Source: Candidatus Desulfopertinax cowenii (lineage in GTDB: Bacteria > Bacillota > Desulfotomaculia > Desulfotomaculales > Desulforudaceae). Taken from it: a stretch of DNA of 64,000 nucleotides. The stretch is taken from the NCBI GenBank assembly GCA_001899445.1, contig MPOA01000006.1:620001-684000 (forward strand), in the 5' to 3' direction. Below, one piece after another: positions 43,681-52,528 of this stretch. The notes beneath the pieces are model-generated. The model had not been told where the DNA came from. It did not search any database and saw only the letters and a list, made by a program, of their open reading frames with translations. How positions within the stretch are numbered: the stretch's first letter is position 1; the number at the start of each line of letters is the position of its first letter. The position numbers and the translations under genes are program-made.

Positions 43681-45066
43681 CTAGTCACGAAACACCAGCG
43701 CGTGGCCCACCAGGTCAACCAGCCCGACTACCTCCACCGGGAGCTTATGTTCCTTAACCATGGGGTAGAGTTGGGCTTTGCAGATCGAACAGGGCGCACA
43801 GAGGGTGTCCGCTTCGGTTTCGCGCACCTGCTCGGCCTTCTTGTTGGAGGCCTGGATCCGGAACTGGTACATATCGGGGTCGTCAAACAAAATCCCCGAG
43901 CCGCCACCACAGCAAAAGTTGGCTTCGCGGTTCGGCTTCATTTCCACGAAGGCCCCCTTGGGAACCACGGCGTTCATGATCACCCGCATGTTGTCGGCAT
44001 GGCCGCAGGCGCGGGCGTAGTTGCACGGATCATGCAGGGTGACCTTCCGGTCGTTCCGCTTGGGATCAAGCTCAAGCAGCCCCGCCTTGATGTAGGCCTC
44101 GATCTCGTCGTGAATGTGGGTGATCGGGATACGCCTGGAAGCCGGCAGGTCCGACACGGTCGAGACGTACATCTTGGCCGCGCGCCAGCCGTGGCCGCAC
44201 TCGCCCCAGACAATCTTCTTGGCACCCAGCTTGGTGGCTTGCTCCATCAGCCTGGTCACCATCTCCCGCTGGATGCGGTTCTGGTCCATCAGGTAGCCGA
44301 AGTTGCCGGCCTCGGTGATCTCGCTGGAGATGGTCCAGTTAGCACCGACGTACTTGAAGAACATAGCCGCGCCCTTCAGCGTGTTCGCGTTCAGCATGAA
44401 GTCGGCCGAGGACGGGATGTAGAGAATGTCGGAATCCGGCTTGTCGACCGGGAATTCCACTTTCAGGCCCTCATAGTCTTCTTCGATCTCTTCCGCCAGA
44501 AACTCGAGCGTGTCAATGATCCCCGCCTTGGTCAACCCCATGTGGTTGCCGGTCCGGAGGATGGCACCCGCGGTGGCGGTGTGAAGCTGGGGTCCGATAC
44601 CCAGCCAGAACAGGATCTGCCGGCCGATCATGGTTACCTCGGCGGTGTCCAGGCCGAAGGGGCACACGTGCGCGCAACGCCGGCATTCGGAGCACTGGTA
44701 GAAGTAGCTGTACCACTTCTCAATGGTTTCCAGGTCCAGATCCTGGGCCCCCACCAGGCCGGGGAACAGCTGCCCCTGCACGGTGAAGTAGCGCTTGTAA
44801 GCTTTGCGGATCAGGTCCACGCGCCCGGCCGGGATGTTGTTCGGATCGCGCGTACCCAGGTAGGTATGGCAGTTCTCGGCGCACGCGCCGCACTTAACGC
44901 AAGATTCCATAGCCATCACAAAGGAACGCACCTTGAAACGAAACTCGTCAATGTGCCGGATGGCCATCTGCACCTTCTCGTTGTCGGGTACGGGCTCCAC
45001 GCCCAGTTTTCTAAACAGGTCTACGGAAGCCCTTTTCGGCTGTCTCAGCCCAGTTACTTCACTCAC
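43681..45066 (-). CDS. dsrK: DsrK, HdrD-like iron-sulfur subunit of DsrMK
   Basis: A 461-residue cytoplasmic subunit related to HdrD of heterodisulfide reductase. Two 4Fe-4S sites: Cys56/59/62/66 (CVKCGACAENC) and Cys125/128/131/135 (CSECRRCAHVC). Two CCG-type domains follow; HDPCNYARACGH and NFCCGGGSGILF provide cysteines for the special catalytic cluster that reduces the DsrC trisulfide. It follows dsrM by 28 bases. No dsrJ, O or P is found anywhere in the window, the pattern of Gram-positive sulfate reducers. Confidence 0.96.
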   Translation of the reverse strand: MSEVTGLRQPKRASVDLFRKLGVEPVPDNEKVQMAIRHIDEFRFKVRSFVMAMESCVKCGACAENCHTYLGTRDPNNIPAGRVDLIRKAYKRYFTVQGQLFPGLVGAQDLDLETIEKWYSYFYQCSECRRCAHVCPFGLDTAEVTMIGRQILFWLGIGPQLHTATAGAILRTGNHMGLTKAGIIDTLEFLAEEIEEDYEGLKVEFPVDKPDSDILYIPSSADFMLNANTLKGAAMFFKYVGANWTISSEITEAGNFGYLMDQNRIQREMVTRLMEQATKLGAKKIVWGECGHGWRAAKMYVSTVSDLPASRRIPITHIHDEIEAYIKAGLLELDPKRNDRKVTLHDPCNYARACGHADNMRVIMNAVVPKGAFVEMKPNREANFCCGGGSGILFDDPDMYQFRIQASNKKAEQVRETEADTLCAPCSICKAQLYPMVKEHKLPVEVVGLVDLVGHALVFRD

Positions 45067-45094
45067 TTAAGGAACACCCCCTTTCCAAAAGCGG

Positions 45095-45862
45095 CTATTT
45101 GCGCAGCTGCAACCTGGCACCCGGCAGTCCGCGGGCCGGCTCAGCAAACGGTCGGTTGACAATCCACCGTTCCCAGAAAAAGCCGAAGGAATGCATCAGC
45201 TTGCTGAACGGGAAGATAATCATCAGGACCATAACCAGGGTATACTTCGTAATGAATATCGCGTGCTCCGGCAGCGGTTGCGGATTAAACAGGAACAGCC
45301 CCGCCAGATACTCCCGCACCGGGGCATAACCCAAATGGTACTCGGGGAATAGACGCATGAGGTTGCCCAGCACGGCAATGGCGATCAGGAGCAACAGGTG
45401 CACGTAATCACTCGCGGAGGAAATGGCCCGCGTCTGCTCGTTGACCAAGCGTCGGCCCAGCAGGTACACGAGGGCCAGCAGGAAGATGATGCCCAAAACG
45501 GTGCCGATCCAGTCCGACATGTTCAAGCTCAGCTTCGGGGTAATGATTCCGGGTGCCGCAAGATGGAACTGCAAGCCCAGCGTATAGAAAGCGGTTATGT
45601 GTCCACCCAGCATCAGGAACAGGGGAATGTGCATAAACCACGCCCCGAGCCAGAGCGACCGGTCAAACTTCAGCAGGTTCCAGAAGGTCGCCAGCTGCCA
45701 CAGCATCCAGACAATCGCCGCGGACCAAGACCCGGGAAACGGCGACAACGCGATGTTGTGCACGATTCGCGGGATCATCCAGCGCCAGATTCGCCAAGTC
45801 ACGCCGCCGATAAACACTACCACCGCGAGGTAAGGTAGAACCTGACCAATGATTAAATCCAC
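45095..45862 (-). CDS. dsrM: DsrM, cytochrome b (NarI-like) subunit of DsrMK
   Basis: Membrane subunit of 255 residues with five to six helices that takes electrons from menaquinol and passes them to DsrK. Likely heme-ligand histidines are in MLGGHITAFYT and in flanking helices (SDYVHLLLLI). The start is the GTG at 45860-45862, 8 bases after GGAGG; upstream codons are not membrane-like. Short tandem repeats lie about 75 bases upstream. Confidence 0.93.
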   Translation of the reverse strand: MDLIIGQVLPYLAVVVFIGGVTWRIWRWMIPRIVHNIALSPFPGSWSAAIVWMLWQLATFWNLLKFDRSLWLGAWFMHIPLFLMLGGHITAFYTLGLQFHLAAPGIITPKLSLNMSDWIGTVLGIIFLLALVYLLGRRLVNEQTRAISSASDYVHLLLLIAIAVLGNLMRLFPEYHLGYAPVREYLAGLFLFNPQPLPEHAIFITKYTLVMVLMIIFPFSKLMHSFGFFWERWIVNRPFAEPARGLPGARLQLRK

Positions 45863-45937
45863 TCCTAACACCTCCTCCGGGAAAATAGCCTGCGGAGGGT
45901 CGGCTTTCGGCCCTCCGGGGTCTATCAGGCACACTAT

Positions 45938-45963
45938 CCGCATTTATCGACCCGCATTTATCG
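45938..45963. repeat. Tandem 12-bp repeats upstream of dsrM, and the 374-base dsrM leader
   Basis: CCGCATTTATCG occurs at 45938-45949 and again at 45952-45963 (14-base period). Nearer to dsrM a hairpin CGGAGGG/CCCTCCG lies at about 45893-45917. The whole stretch 45863-46236 has no confident gene (see the doubtful frame at 46036-46224); I could not match it to a known riboswitch. The repeats could be a regulator site for dsrMK. Confidence 0.5.
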
Positions 45964-46035
45964 CCGCCAAACCCAATAATTTGTGGCATCCTCAACAGGT
46001 GCTGCGGTCGTTGGCCGGTGAAACGTTACTTCGCA

Positions 46036-46224
46036 CTACACATCCGGCTGGCAGAACTCAAGACGGGAGATAAAGCCTCCTCCCAAAGCCGTGCAGGTAG
46101 GCTTAAATTCCCTTGTTTTCACCCCCCGGTCCTCCGCAGAGCCGAAACTGCACCCCACCATATGGTTTGGAATTCCTACAACCACCAAAGCAGGTGCGGC
46201 TTCTGATTGTTTTTCGTCCGACAT
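46036..46224 (-). CDS. Doubtful small open frame between the ferredoxin and dsrM
   Basis: A 62-codon frame beginning MSDEKQSEAAPALVVVG and ending EFCQPDV, 12 bases after the ferredoxin stop. It has three Cys and mixed codon use without clear bias, and no clear ribosome site. It is not recognised. It may be a real small protein of the dsr region, or chance within an untranslated leader. Confidence 0.25.
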   Translation of the reverse strand: MSDEKQSEAAPALVVVGIPNHMVGCSFGSAEDRGVKTREFKPTCTALGGGFISRLEFCQPDV

Positions 46225-46236
46225 CTGCCGAAGCGC

Positions 46237-46419
46237 TTACTGCTCTTCCAGCGTTACCGCGCCGGTCGGGCAAATGGTAACGCAGGTCTCGCAGCCCATA
46301 CACTCGTCGTTGACCACCTGTGCCTTGCCATCGACCAGCTTCAGGGTTTCTGACGGGCAGGACTCCGTACATTCCCCGCAGCCGTCACAGACATCCCCGT
46401 TCACGGTCACAACGAACAT
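46237..46419 (-). CDS. Two-cluster [4Fe-4S] ferredoxin
   Basis: A 60-residue bacterial ferredoxin with two motifs CxxCxxCxxxC: CDGCGECTESC (about residues 12-22) and CMGCETCVTIC (about 40-50), each followed further on by Pro (CPS, CPTGA). It is the usual soluble electron carrier. Ferredoxin genes lie in dsr loci of several sulfate reducers and may feed DsrAB or take part in DsrMK-linked electron flow; that is inferred from position. Confidence 0.93.
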   Translation of the reverse strand: MFVVTVNGDVCDGCGECTESCPSETLKLVDGKAQVVNDECMGCETCVTICPTGAVTLEEQ

Positions 46420-46714
46420 TAACCCTGACCCCCCTTACTTAATCGAATATTTTAGATTTTATTAGCCAGCTAGCCGGTTAAGCACCGGTCATCCAGCCAA
46501 AGACAGCCTTATTCCCTGTATTCGTTACCTCCAGTCATATTCCTGCTCACCGGTAACAACTTTTTTGTAAAAACAATAATTCCCGCAAACCGCGCCCCGC
46601 CTGACTTAACGGCACCGGCGGCCCACCCCGAAGCCGGTGAAACCCCGCCGTTTCGCCGCTGCTGCGCGATGCTTGTCGAAGGCCTAAAGGGCCCACCCGG
46701 CTGGGATGTCCTGT

Positions 46715-46743
46715 TTGACAGGCACCAGTCATGCTGATATCCT
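46715..46743 (+). promoter_or_regulatory. Sigma-A promoter for fmdB and the HEAT gene
   Basis: TTGACA (46715-46720), a 17-base spacer, TATCCT (46738-46743), 70 bases before the fmdB ATG. The remainder of the 393-base gap between the divergent ferredoxin and fmdB genes (46420-46714) shows no gene; it has a palindrome-like TTAACCGGC region near 46470 and no recognised RNA. Confidence 0.7.
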
Positions 46744-46812
46744 ATGTCCGATGGCTTCCGACAACGCCGGGCAAGCTTTTTCGCCAGTGTTTCCTTGCAG
46801 GGGAGGGGAATC

Positions 46813-47061
46813 ATGCCCATATTTGAATTTCGCTGCCTGGAGTGCGGCAACCTTTTCGAAAAACTGTTTCGCAACGCCGGCGAGAAAATGGAAATGATCT
46901 GTCCCAAATGCGGCGCGGAATCCTTAGAGCGCGTCATCAGCCGGACCAACCACGTGATGGGCGCCGGGAAAGGCGGCAAGAAGAAACCGACAATAACCAC
47001 CAAGTCGTGCGGTCCGGGGAATACCTGCGCGACCATTGAAATACCAGGCCCGACTAGATAA
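46813..47061 (+). CDS. FmdB-type zinc ribbon regulatory protein
   Basis: An 82-residue protein with the FmdB zinc-ribbon (CxxC...CxxC): CLEC at residues 8-11 and CPKC at 30-33, starting MPIFEFRC as in the family. A Gly/Lys-rich linker and a CGPGNTC tail follow, the latter adding two Cys. FmdB-like proteins are presumed regulators, first seen near formamidase genes. A strong GGGAGGGG site precedes the ATG. It is followed at 22 bases by the HEAT-repeat gene. Confidence 0.88.
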   Translation: MPIFEFRCLECGNLFEKLFRNAGEKMEMICPKCGAESLERVISRTNHVMGAGKGGKKKPTITTKSCGPGNTCATIEIPGPTR

Positions 47062-47083
47062 AACCGCTAAAGGAGCCTTAAGC

Positions 47084-48193
47084 ATGCGTAAGCAAGTGCC
47101 TAAGGACGTCGCCTGTCCCTTTTGCGGTCTGCCCGTCGAAAAGCCGCGGGAACTCGCGACGCATCGGCCGCTGGGAATGCCGGTCGGGTCCTGTGCCTGC
47201 GGCGCCGTGTACGCGTACGACGCCACCGGCCACAACCTGGGTGCGGCTTTCGTGGAGGCGCTGGTCTTTGCCTGCGACATGGACTGGGATCTGGCGTGGA
47301 GCCTGCTGCCCGAAGAGGACTACCTGACCAGCCTGGTGGAACAATATGACGGCGAGACCCACTACGTCATCCCGGACGGCACATACGAGGGCCGGCGGGT
47401 CGCAGGCGCCCTGTTTTTCGTCCGGCTGCACCGGGATATTCAAGAAGTCACCCTCGAAGGGGTCCGGGAAAAGCTGGCGCGGGCGGTGCCGGCCGCACCC
47501 GCACCGGAACCCCGCGCGACGCTTGGAGCGCCGCTGGCGAAAAAACGGGTGGCGGAATTGGTGGCGCAAAATCGGATCGACCCGCTTCTGCAGGCCGCCC
47601 GGCAGGACAAGAAAATAATCCGGCACCTGGAGCGCCTGTTATGCACACCAGACACGCTACTGCGCTTCCGGACCGCGGAGTTCCTGGGCCGGGTGTGCGC
47701 AGTCGTCGCCCAAAGGGAGCCCGCGGCGGTGGCCAACCTGCTCCAGGGGCTGGCCACTTCTTTCACGTACTCCGCCGCTTCCCACTGGGGGGCCATCGAC
47801 GCGATCGGAGAAATCATCAGGAATGCGCCCACCCGCTTTGCCGGTTATATCGCCGCGCTGTTCCACCTGATGAACGACGCGGCGCTTCGGCCGCAGGTTT
47901 TGAGGGCCCTGGGCAGGATCGCCCAGGCGCGGCCAGACTTAGTTGTCCGGGTCACTCCCCGCCTGCTTGCCTGCCTGCAGGATGCCGATCCCCGGACCAG
48001 AGGTTACGCTGCGTGGGTTCTGGGTATTCTGGTCGCCTCCGAAGCAAAACAAAATCTCGCCTATATCGGCGATCAGTTAAGCGGGATCGCCGGTCAAAAC
48101 GGGGAAATCGAGCTGTACGAAGAGGGCCGGATTGTCAGGAAGACCGTCGGCCAGGTGGCGGGGGAAGCCCTGGAAGGCATGCGGGGAATTTGA
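47084..48193 (+). CDS. HEAT-repeat protein with N-terminal zinc ribbon (DVU0298-like)
   Basis: A 369-residue cytoplasmic protein. The N-terminus has Cys pairs CPFCG (about 11-15) and CACG (about 37-40); the C-terminal half (about 160-340) is a run of HEAT-like helical repeats (for example RFRTAEFLGRVCAVV, RPQVLRALGRIA, RTRGYAAWVLGILVA). The architecture resembles the DVU0298-type proteins found in sulfate reducers, which I recall only from memory as a sulfate-reducer-linked family. Its last 59 bases overlap the end of the oppositely oriented YkgJ-type gene. Confidence 0.8.
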   Translation: MRKQVPKDVACPFCGLPVEKPRELATHRPLGMPVGSCACGAVYAYDATGHNLGAAFVEALVFACDMDWDLAWSLLPEEDYLTSLVEQYDGETHYVIPDGTYEGRRVAGALFFVRLHRDIQEVTLEGVREKLARAVPAAPAPEPRATLGAPLAKKRVAELVAQNRIDPLLQAARQDKKIIRHLERLLCTPDTLLRFRTAEFLGRVCAVVAQREPAAVANLLQGLATSFTYSAASHWGAIDAIGEIIRNAPTRFAGYIAALFHLMNDAALRPQVLRALGRIAQARPDLVVRVTPRLLACLQDADPRTRGYAAWVLGILVASEAKQNLAYIGDQLSGIAGQNGEIELYEEGRIVRKTVGQVAGEALEGMRGI

Positions 48194-48803
48194 TCAGGTC
48201 CTCCAGGGGCGACCTGATGGACTTGGAAACAGATACCAGTAAGGACGCCCTGTCCATATCCGCCTGGCGCGCGCTTTTCAAAAGTTCTTTCGATAACTGG
48301 TAAAGGTCCCGGTAGACGGCATCCAGGTCAAAGGCGGGGTACGATTCCCCCTGCTGAAACCCGGCCTGGCCGCAGACGAACGCCCGGCCGTTGATAACCG
48401 CGGGAATGCCGTAAACCCGGCAGGTAATCGGCCGGACCGGGTAAAGGATGCACTCGTCCCGCTCGTTCAGGAGCGGGCACCGGATTTTTTCCCGGGCCAA
48501 GGCGTAGGCCTGCACATGCGGGTCGTCCTGGTTCACCGCCAGGCTTCTTTCCAGCGCCGCCAGGTCCCTGTCCGCTTTATCCGCTCTTTTAAGCGCCGCC
48601 CGTCTTTCATCCTCGGCGAGCTGCTCGAAATGGTACTTGAGGTAGGCGGACTCGATCAGAAACAGGCCGAAGATGGCGTGGCAGCAGTCCGCACAGTGAA
48701 GCCGGCAGTTGATGCGGTCGCCGTACTCCCGCTCCATTCTTTGAAACGCTCCGTCCGCCCTGGCCGCCAAATCCTCGTACGCGTGGAACAATTCTTTCAA
48801 CAA
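48135..48803 (-). CDS. YkgJ-type Cys-cluster protein (UPF0153)
   Basis: A 222-residue protein of the zinc/iron-chelating YkgJ-like family. The cysteines are in INCRLHCADCCHAIF (about residues 32-46) and CPLLNERDECILYPVRPITCRVYG (quoted in part: ILYPVRPITCRVYG, about 122-135), the family signature. Function unknown; the cluster may hold Fe-S or Zn. It starts 7 bases after the TPR gene stop. Its 3' end overlaps the convergent HEAT gene. Confidence 0.88.
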   Translation of the reverse strand: MLKELFHAYEDLAARADGAFQRMEREYGDRINCRLHCADCCHAIFGLFLIESAYLKYHFEQLAEDERRAALKRADKADRDLAALERSLAVNQDDPHVQAYALAREKIRCPLLNERDECILYPVRPITCRVYGIPAVINGRAFVCGQAGFQQGESYPAFDLDAVYRDLYQLSKELLKSARQADMDRASLLVSVSKSIRSPLEDLIKFPACLPGLPPPPGRRSS

Positions 48804-48809
48804 TTACCC

Positions 48810-49451
48810 TCACCCTTTACGACTTTGCTTTGAACGATACGGCTCCAGTTTCTTCAGGAACTCCGGGGGCACCTCGAACCCCTGGTCGACGGCGATGTCC
48901 ACGTGCTCGATCGCCTTGGCGAAATCCTGCTTCACATAGTAAGCGTAAGCAAGATTGTTGTGGGCCAGGGAAAAGTCCGGCGCGAGGGCGATCAGTTTTT
49001 CCCCGGTCTCGATGGCCTTGTCGACGTCTCCCTGCTGCAGGTAGGCGTTGGCCAGGTTGGTCCAGGCCTGCACGATCTCTGGGTTTAGTTCGATAGCTTT
49101 CTCCAGCGCCGCGATGGCCTCCGCGGTTTTCGCCATTTGCAAGTAGGCGAAGCCCAGGTTGGCGTAACCGCGGGCGTACCGCGGTTCAATCTCCACCGCC
49201 CGCTTATTGGCTTCGGCCACCCGTTCCAGGTCGCCCTGCTTGAAGTAGATGTATCCCAGGTTGGCCCAGGCCTCGAACATCCGGCTGCCGGTGCTGACCG
49301 CCTCTTCGAAGTACTCGCGGGCCTCGTCGAGCTTCCCCTGCTGCAACGCCGCCACACCCAGGTTGTAAGCGGCGGTAGCGCAGTCGGGCCTTTCTTGCAA
49401 AAGTCTTTTTTGCTCGGCAATGAATTTCTCGGAACACTGCGGCGTCCGCAT
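48810..49451 (-). CDS. Tetratricopeptide repeat protein of the dsr region
   Basis: A 213-residue soluble protein made almost wholly of five TPR units (about 25-58, 59-92, 93-126, 127-160, 161-194), each with the W/Y-G-A-P type pattern such as AWANLGYIYFKQGDLE. A short Cys-containing N-terminus and a basic C-terminus frame it. TPRs mediate protein contacts; a role in assembling the Dsr complex is possible but not shown. ATG at 49449-49451 has AGAGGG before it. A terminator separates it from dsrD. Confidence 0.88.
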   Translation of the reverse strand: MRTPQCSEKFIAEQKRLLQERPDCATAAYNLGVAALQQGKLDEAREYFEEAVSTGSRMFEAWANLGYIYFKQGDLERVAEANKRAVEIEPRYARGYANLGFAYLQMAKTAEAIAALEKAIELNPEIVQAWTNLANAYLQQGDVDKAIETGEKLIALAPDFSLAHNNLAYAYYVKQDFAKAIEHVDIAVDQGFEVPPEFLKKLEPYRSKQSRKG

Positions 49452-49470
49452 CCTAATCCCTCTTTTCCGC

Positions 49471-49520
49471 AAAAAAATCAGGCAAAGAGGCTGCCCCTCC
49501 ATCCGGACGGCAGCCTCTTT
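49471..49520 (-). terminator. Rho-independent terminator of dsrABD
   Basis: A 12-bp perfect inverted repeat AAAGAGGCTGCC (49484-49495) / GGCAGCCTCTTT (49509-49520), then GCCTGA and seven T on the minus strand (49471-49477). It lies 32 bases after the dsrD stop. It ends the dsrABD transcript. Confidence 0.88.
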
Positions 49521-49552
49521 CGTGCCTGGTTTTCAAGGATAACCGTAGGACC

Positions 49553-49786
49553 CTAGTGGTCTTCCGTAATGCCCTTGCCCTTCAGGCCGTACATGGTCGT
49601 GCTGCCGGTGGAGTAGTAAATCAGCACGCCTTCGTTGATCAGCGCCGAACAAGCCTTCTTGATCTGCAGGGTCTTAGCGCCCGGGACCTTGTCCTTCACG
49701 GCCTTCTCAATATCCTTGAAATAGAACTTGGTCTTAGTCTTCCCGCTTTCGCAGAATTCCACAATCGCTTTTTTAAGCTCCTCCAT
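49553..49786 (-). CDS. dsrD: DsrD, activator of dissimilatory sulfite reductase
   Basis: A 77-residue winged-helix protein (MEELKKAIVEFCESGKTKTKFYFKDIEKA opening, quoted in part: GKTKTKFYFKDIE). In Archaeoglobus and other sulfate reducers DsrD binds DsrAB and raises sulfite reduction rate. Presence of dsrD, and absence of dsrEFH, shows the pathway runs in the reductive direction. Located directly after dsrB, its normal position. Confidence 0.96.
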   Translation of the reverse strand: MEELKKAIVEFCESGKTKTKFYFKDIEKAVKDKVPGAKTLQIKKACSALINEGVLIYYSTGSTTMYGLKGKGITEDH

Positions 49787-49816
49787 CAGCTAACATCTCC
49801 CTCATTAAAGTGGGCG

Positions 49817-51004
49817 TTATTCTTCGCCTTCAGCCGCCTTCGAAACCGCCCAGGCCGCGTCGGTGTACTTGAACTGCGTGCTGGTCCGGTAGGTGTCGTA
49901 GGCCAGGCGGTAGTCGTCGATCAGGTGCTCGGTGAACGGCAGGCCGCACTTCTCGAAGAACTTCTCCCAGCCGATCCGCTCGGCCCAATCCCCGAGGCGC
50001 TCGTACTTGCGGGCGTCCTTCGCGTAGGCCTCGAGCACCTGCTTAACCGCCTCCACGACTTCCGGGAACCGCGGATGGTTGTTCGGCAGGTAGGGGATAA
50101 CCACCTTCGAAAACTTGGGCGGGCTGATCCGGTTGGACAGCTTGCCGCCCGCCAGTAGGACTACGCAGTCGCCCTCGCCGTCGGCCAGCGGCAGCGCGGG
50201 GCACATGGTGTAGCAGTTGCCGCAGAACATGCAGCGCTCCACCTTGATCTTGACGGACTTCTTCCCGTCCTCGGTCTTGGCGGGAGAAATGGCCGCCGTC
50301 GGGCAGGACGCGATGGCCAGCGGGATTTCGCAGATCTTCTCCAGGACCTCGTGGTCAACGGCCGGGGGCTTCCGGTGGTAGCCCAGGAGCGCGATGTCCG
50401 AACAGTGCACCGCGCCGCACATGTTCAGGCAGCAGGCCATGGAAATGCGGACCTGGGCCGGCAGTTCCATGCTGGTGAAGTGCTCAAAAACGCCGTCCAT
50501 GATCGCCTTGACCATGGAGGAGGCGTCCACGGCCGCCGTGTGGCAGTGGATGAAACCCTGGGTATGAACCACGTTGGTCACGCCCGCGCCCGTGCCGCCG
50601 ATGGGGAACTTGTAGCTGCCGGAAACGAACTTGTGCTTCCCGAGTTCTTCCTTCAAAGCTTCGACCTTTTCCAGGCTGTCGACGATGAACTCGATGTTAT
50701 TCCGGGTGGTGAAGCGAACATAGCCGTCGGCCAACTTGTCCGCGATGTCGCAGATTTCCCGCAGGTACTCGACGGTCATGAACCGCATCCCGCCGACGCG
50801 CACGGTGTAGGCCTTGTCGCCGGTTTCGGATACGTGCACCAGCACGCCCGGCTCCAGGATCTCGTGGTAGTCCCACTTGCCGTAGTTCTTCTGGATCACC
50901 GGCGGGAAGCACTGCCAATAATGGCGCGGGCCGATGTCCGTTACCCGGTTCTCCATGGGGTTGTCCGGGTTGAACCTGCCAAGTTTATCTCTCGTTAACG
51001 CCAT
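49817..51004 (-). CDS. dsrB: Dissimilatory sulfite reductase subunit beta
   Basis: Catalytic beta subunit of the alpha2-beta2 enzyme that reduces sulfite with six electrons onto DsrC. 395 residues. Siroheme and cluster cysteines lie in [16 protein letters not shown] (about residues 175-190), and the inserted ferredoxin domain has [16 protein letters not shown] (about 245-260). [17 protein letters not shown] and the C-terminal [12 protein letters not shown] are typical of DsrB. Starts 13 bases after the dsrA stop. Confidence 0.98.
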   Translation of the reverse strand: MALTRDKLGRFNPDNPMENRVTDIGPRHYWQCFPPVIQKNYGKWDYHEILEPGVLVHVSETGDKAYTVRVGGMRFMTVEYLREICDIADKLADGYVRFTTRNNIEFIVDSLEKVEALKEELGKHKFVSGSYKFPIGGTGAGVTNVVHTQGFIHCHTAAVDASSMVKAIMDGVFEHFTSMELPAQVRISMACCLNMCGAVHCSDIALLGYHRKPPAVDHEVLEKICEIPLAIASCPTAAISPAKTEDGKKSVKIKVERCMFCGNCYTMCPALPLADGEGDCVVLLAGGKLSNRISPPKFSKVVIPYLPNNHPRFPEVVEAVKQVLEAYAKDARKYERLGDWAERIGWEKFFEKCGLPFTEHLIDDYRLAYDTYRTSTQFKYTDAAWAVSKAAEGEE

Positions 51005-51016
51005 GCGAAAAACCTC

Positions 51017-52435
51017 CTATCTTGCGTGTCTCGACCGGTAGTCGTTGATGTCCCGCTTGAAGCCGCCGGGCACGTCCTCTTCCTTCCAGAAGATGTACGG
51101 GTTGCTCCGCGGTTCCTTGACCATCTGCGGCGCCGGCGGTACACCGAGGACGTCGCAGAATCTCTGCAGGCCCACGCGCTGGATCGTCTCACCCAGGCGC
51201 TCGCGGTTCTTACCCTCTTCCATCCACCACTCAAAGGTCTTGTCGATGATTTCCTTGATGTTGTCGTACGGCGGCTCCGCCTTCATGAACGGGATGACCA
51301 GCACCGACATCTGCGCGCCTTCCAGGATCGGCGCCTTGGCCCCGAACAGGAGGCTGACACCGGTGTCTTTGCCGGGCTTCAGCGCCCGCGGCATGGTGTT
51401 GATGCAGTGCATGCACCGGGTGCAGTTCGCGTTGTCAATCACCAGCTTGCCGCCCTCCAGGGACATGCAGCCGGTCGGGCAGCGGTTGATGACTTCCTCG
51501 TAAATGTCGAACTTGCCCCAGTCGCGGCCCTTGTGAGACCCGCCGCCGGGCGGGAATTCGCCGTTGATGTAGCCCTGTACGGCGTCCTGGTCGATCCGGA
51601 TGTCGTCCCGCCAGGTGCCGATGAAGGACAGGTCCGCGCGGGCGATGGACGCCACGCACCCGTTCGGGCAACCGTCGAACTTGAACTTGAACTTATACGG
51701 GAAGGCCGGGCGGTGCAGTTCGTCCTGGTAGTGCATGGTCATCTCGTAACACATTTCCTGGGTGTCGTACAGGGCGTACTGGCAACGCGCCTTGCCAACG
51801 CAGCATTCCGGCGTCCGCAAGTTGGAGCCGGAACCACCGAGGTCTACGTCCAGCACCTGGGCCAGCTCCTGGAAGATCGGCTCCAGCTGGTCGGTGAAGG
51901 TGCCCAGGAGGATGATGTCGCCCGTGGAACCGTGCATGTTCAGGAGACCGCTGCCGCGGTATTCCCAGAGGTCGCAGAGACCCCGGAGGAAGTCCGTGTC
52001 GTAAAACTTGCTGGGTACCTGAGCAACGCGGATGGTGTGGAAATGCGCCACGCCGGGGAACTGTTCCGGCACGTCGGAGTACCGGCCGATGACACCGCCG
52101 CCGTAACCGATCACGCCGACGATGCCGCCGTGCTTCCAGTGCGTCTCACCGTGAACATAGGACAGCTCTACCTGCCCGAGCAGGTCCTCGACCACGTCCT
52201 GGTTGATCAAGAGGTTGTCCTGCCCCAGCTTACGCCTGCGGAGCGCGTACCGCTTGGCGTCGGCCACGAAGCTGGGCCACGGGCCGCTTTCCAGCTGTTC
52301 CAGCTCGGGGATGTCGTGCTTTATCTTAAAATTTTTTTCTTCTTCTTCCGTGTAGTTCTTCAGCTCTTCATCGGTGAAAAGGCGTAGCTCCTGATAATCT
52401 AACTTCTTTTGTGGCCGTTTCGGCTCAAAAGCCAT
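51017..52435 (-). CDS. dsrA: Dissimilatory sulfite reductase subunit alpha
   Basis: Alpha subunit of DsrAB, 472 residues. The siroheme-4Fe4S ligands are in TPECCVGKARCQYAL and FDGCPNGCVASIARADLS (C-X3-C); the ferredoxin domain has NRCPTGCM and CTRCMHCINTMPRALK (about 335-375). HWKHGGIVGVIGYGGGVIGRY near residue 100 is the conserved block targeted by dsrA phylogenies. The ATG at 52433-52435 follows GGGAGG at the right distance. First gene of dsrABD, with a leader that carries direct repeats. Confidence 0.98.
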   Translation of the reverse strand: MAFEPKRPQKKLDYQELRLFTDEELKNYTEEEEKNFKIKHDIPELEQLESGPWPSFVADAKRYALRRRKLGQDNLLINQDVVEDLLGQVELSYVHGETHWKHGGIVGVIGYGGGVIGRYSDVPEQFPGVAHFHTIRVAQVPSKFYDTDFLRGLCDLWEYRGSGLLNMHGSTGDIILLGTFTDQLEPIFQELAQVLDVDLGGSGSNLRTPECCVGKARCQYALYDTQEMCYEMTMHYQDELHRPAFPYKFKFKFDGCPNGCVASIARADLSFIGTWRDDIRIDQDAVQGYINGEFPPGGGSHKGRDWGKFDIYEEVINRCPTGCMSLEGGKLVIDNANCTRCMHCINTMPRALKPGKDTGVSLLFGAKAPILEGAQMSVLVIPFMKAEPPYDNIKEIIDKTFEWWMEEGKNRERLGETIQRVGLQRFCDVLGVPPAPQMVKEPRSNPYIFWKEEDVPGGFKRDINDYRSRHAR

Positions 52436-52528
52436 ACTAATACCTCCCTCTGATAAGTACTTGAGTTGGGCCCCCAGGAACACATCAATATCCGGTTTGG
52501 CTGCACCCCCCTCCCGAAAACAGTACAA

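Noticed and set aside
43702-45159. 485-codon plus-strand frame opposite dsrK and dsrM
   Set aside because: Shadow of dsrK, which has clear Fe-S motifs.
45863-46236. Riboswitch in the dsrM leader
   Set aside because: Compared by eye with cobalamin, TPP and Moco types; none of their conserved cores is present.
46509-47036. 175-codon minus-strand frame opposite fmdB and its promoter region
   Set aside because: No family character; fmdB has promoter, ribosome site and zinc motif.
51026-52387. 453-codon open frame on the plus strand opposite dsrA
   Set aside because: Low-complexity Val/Leu/His/Gly-rich translation produced by GC-rich third positions of dsrA; no motif.
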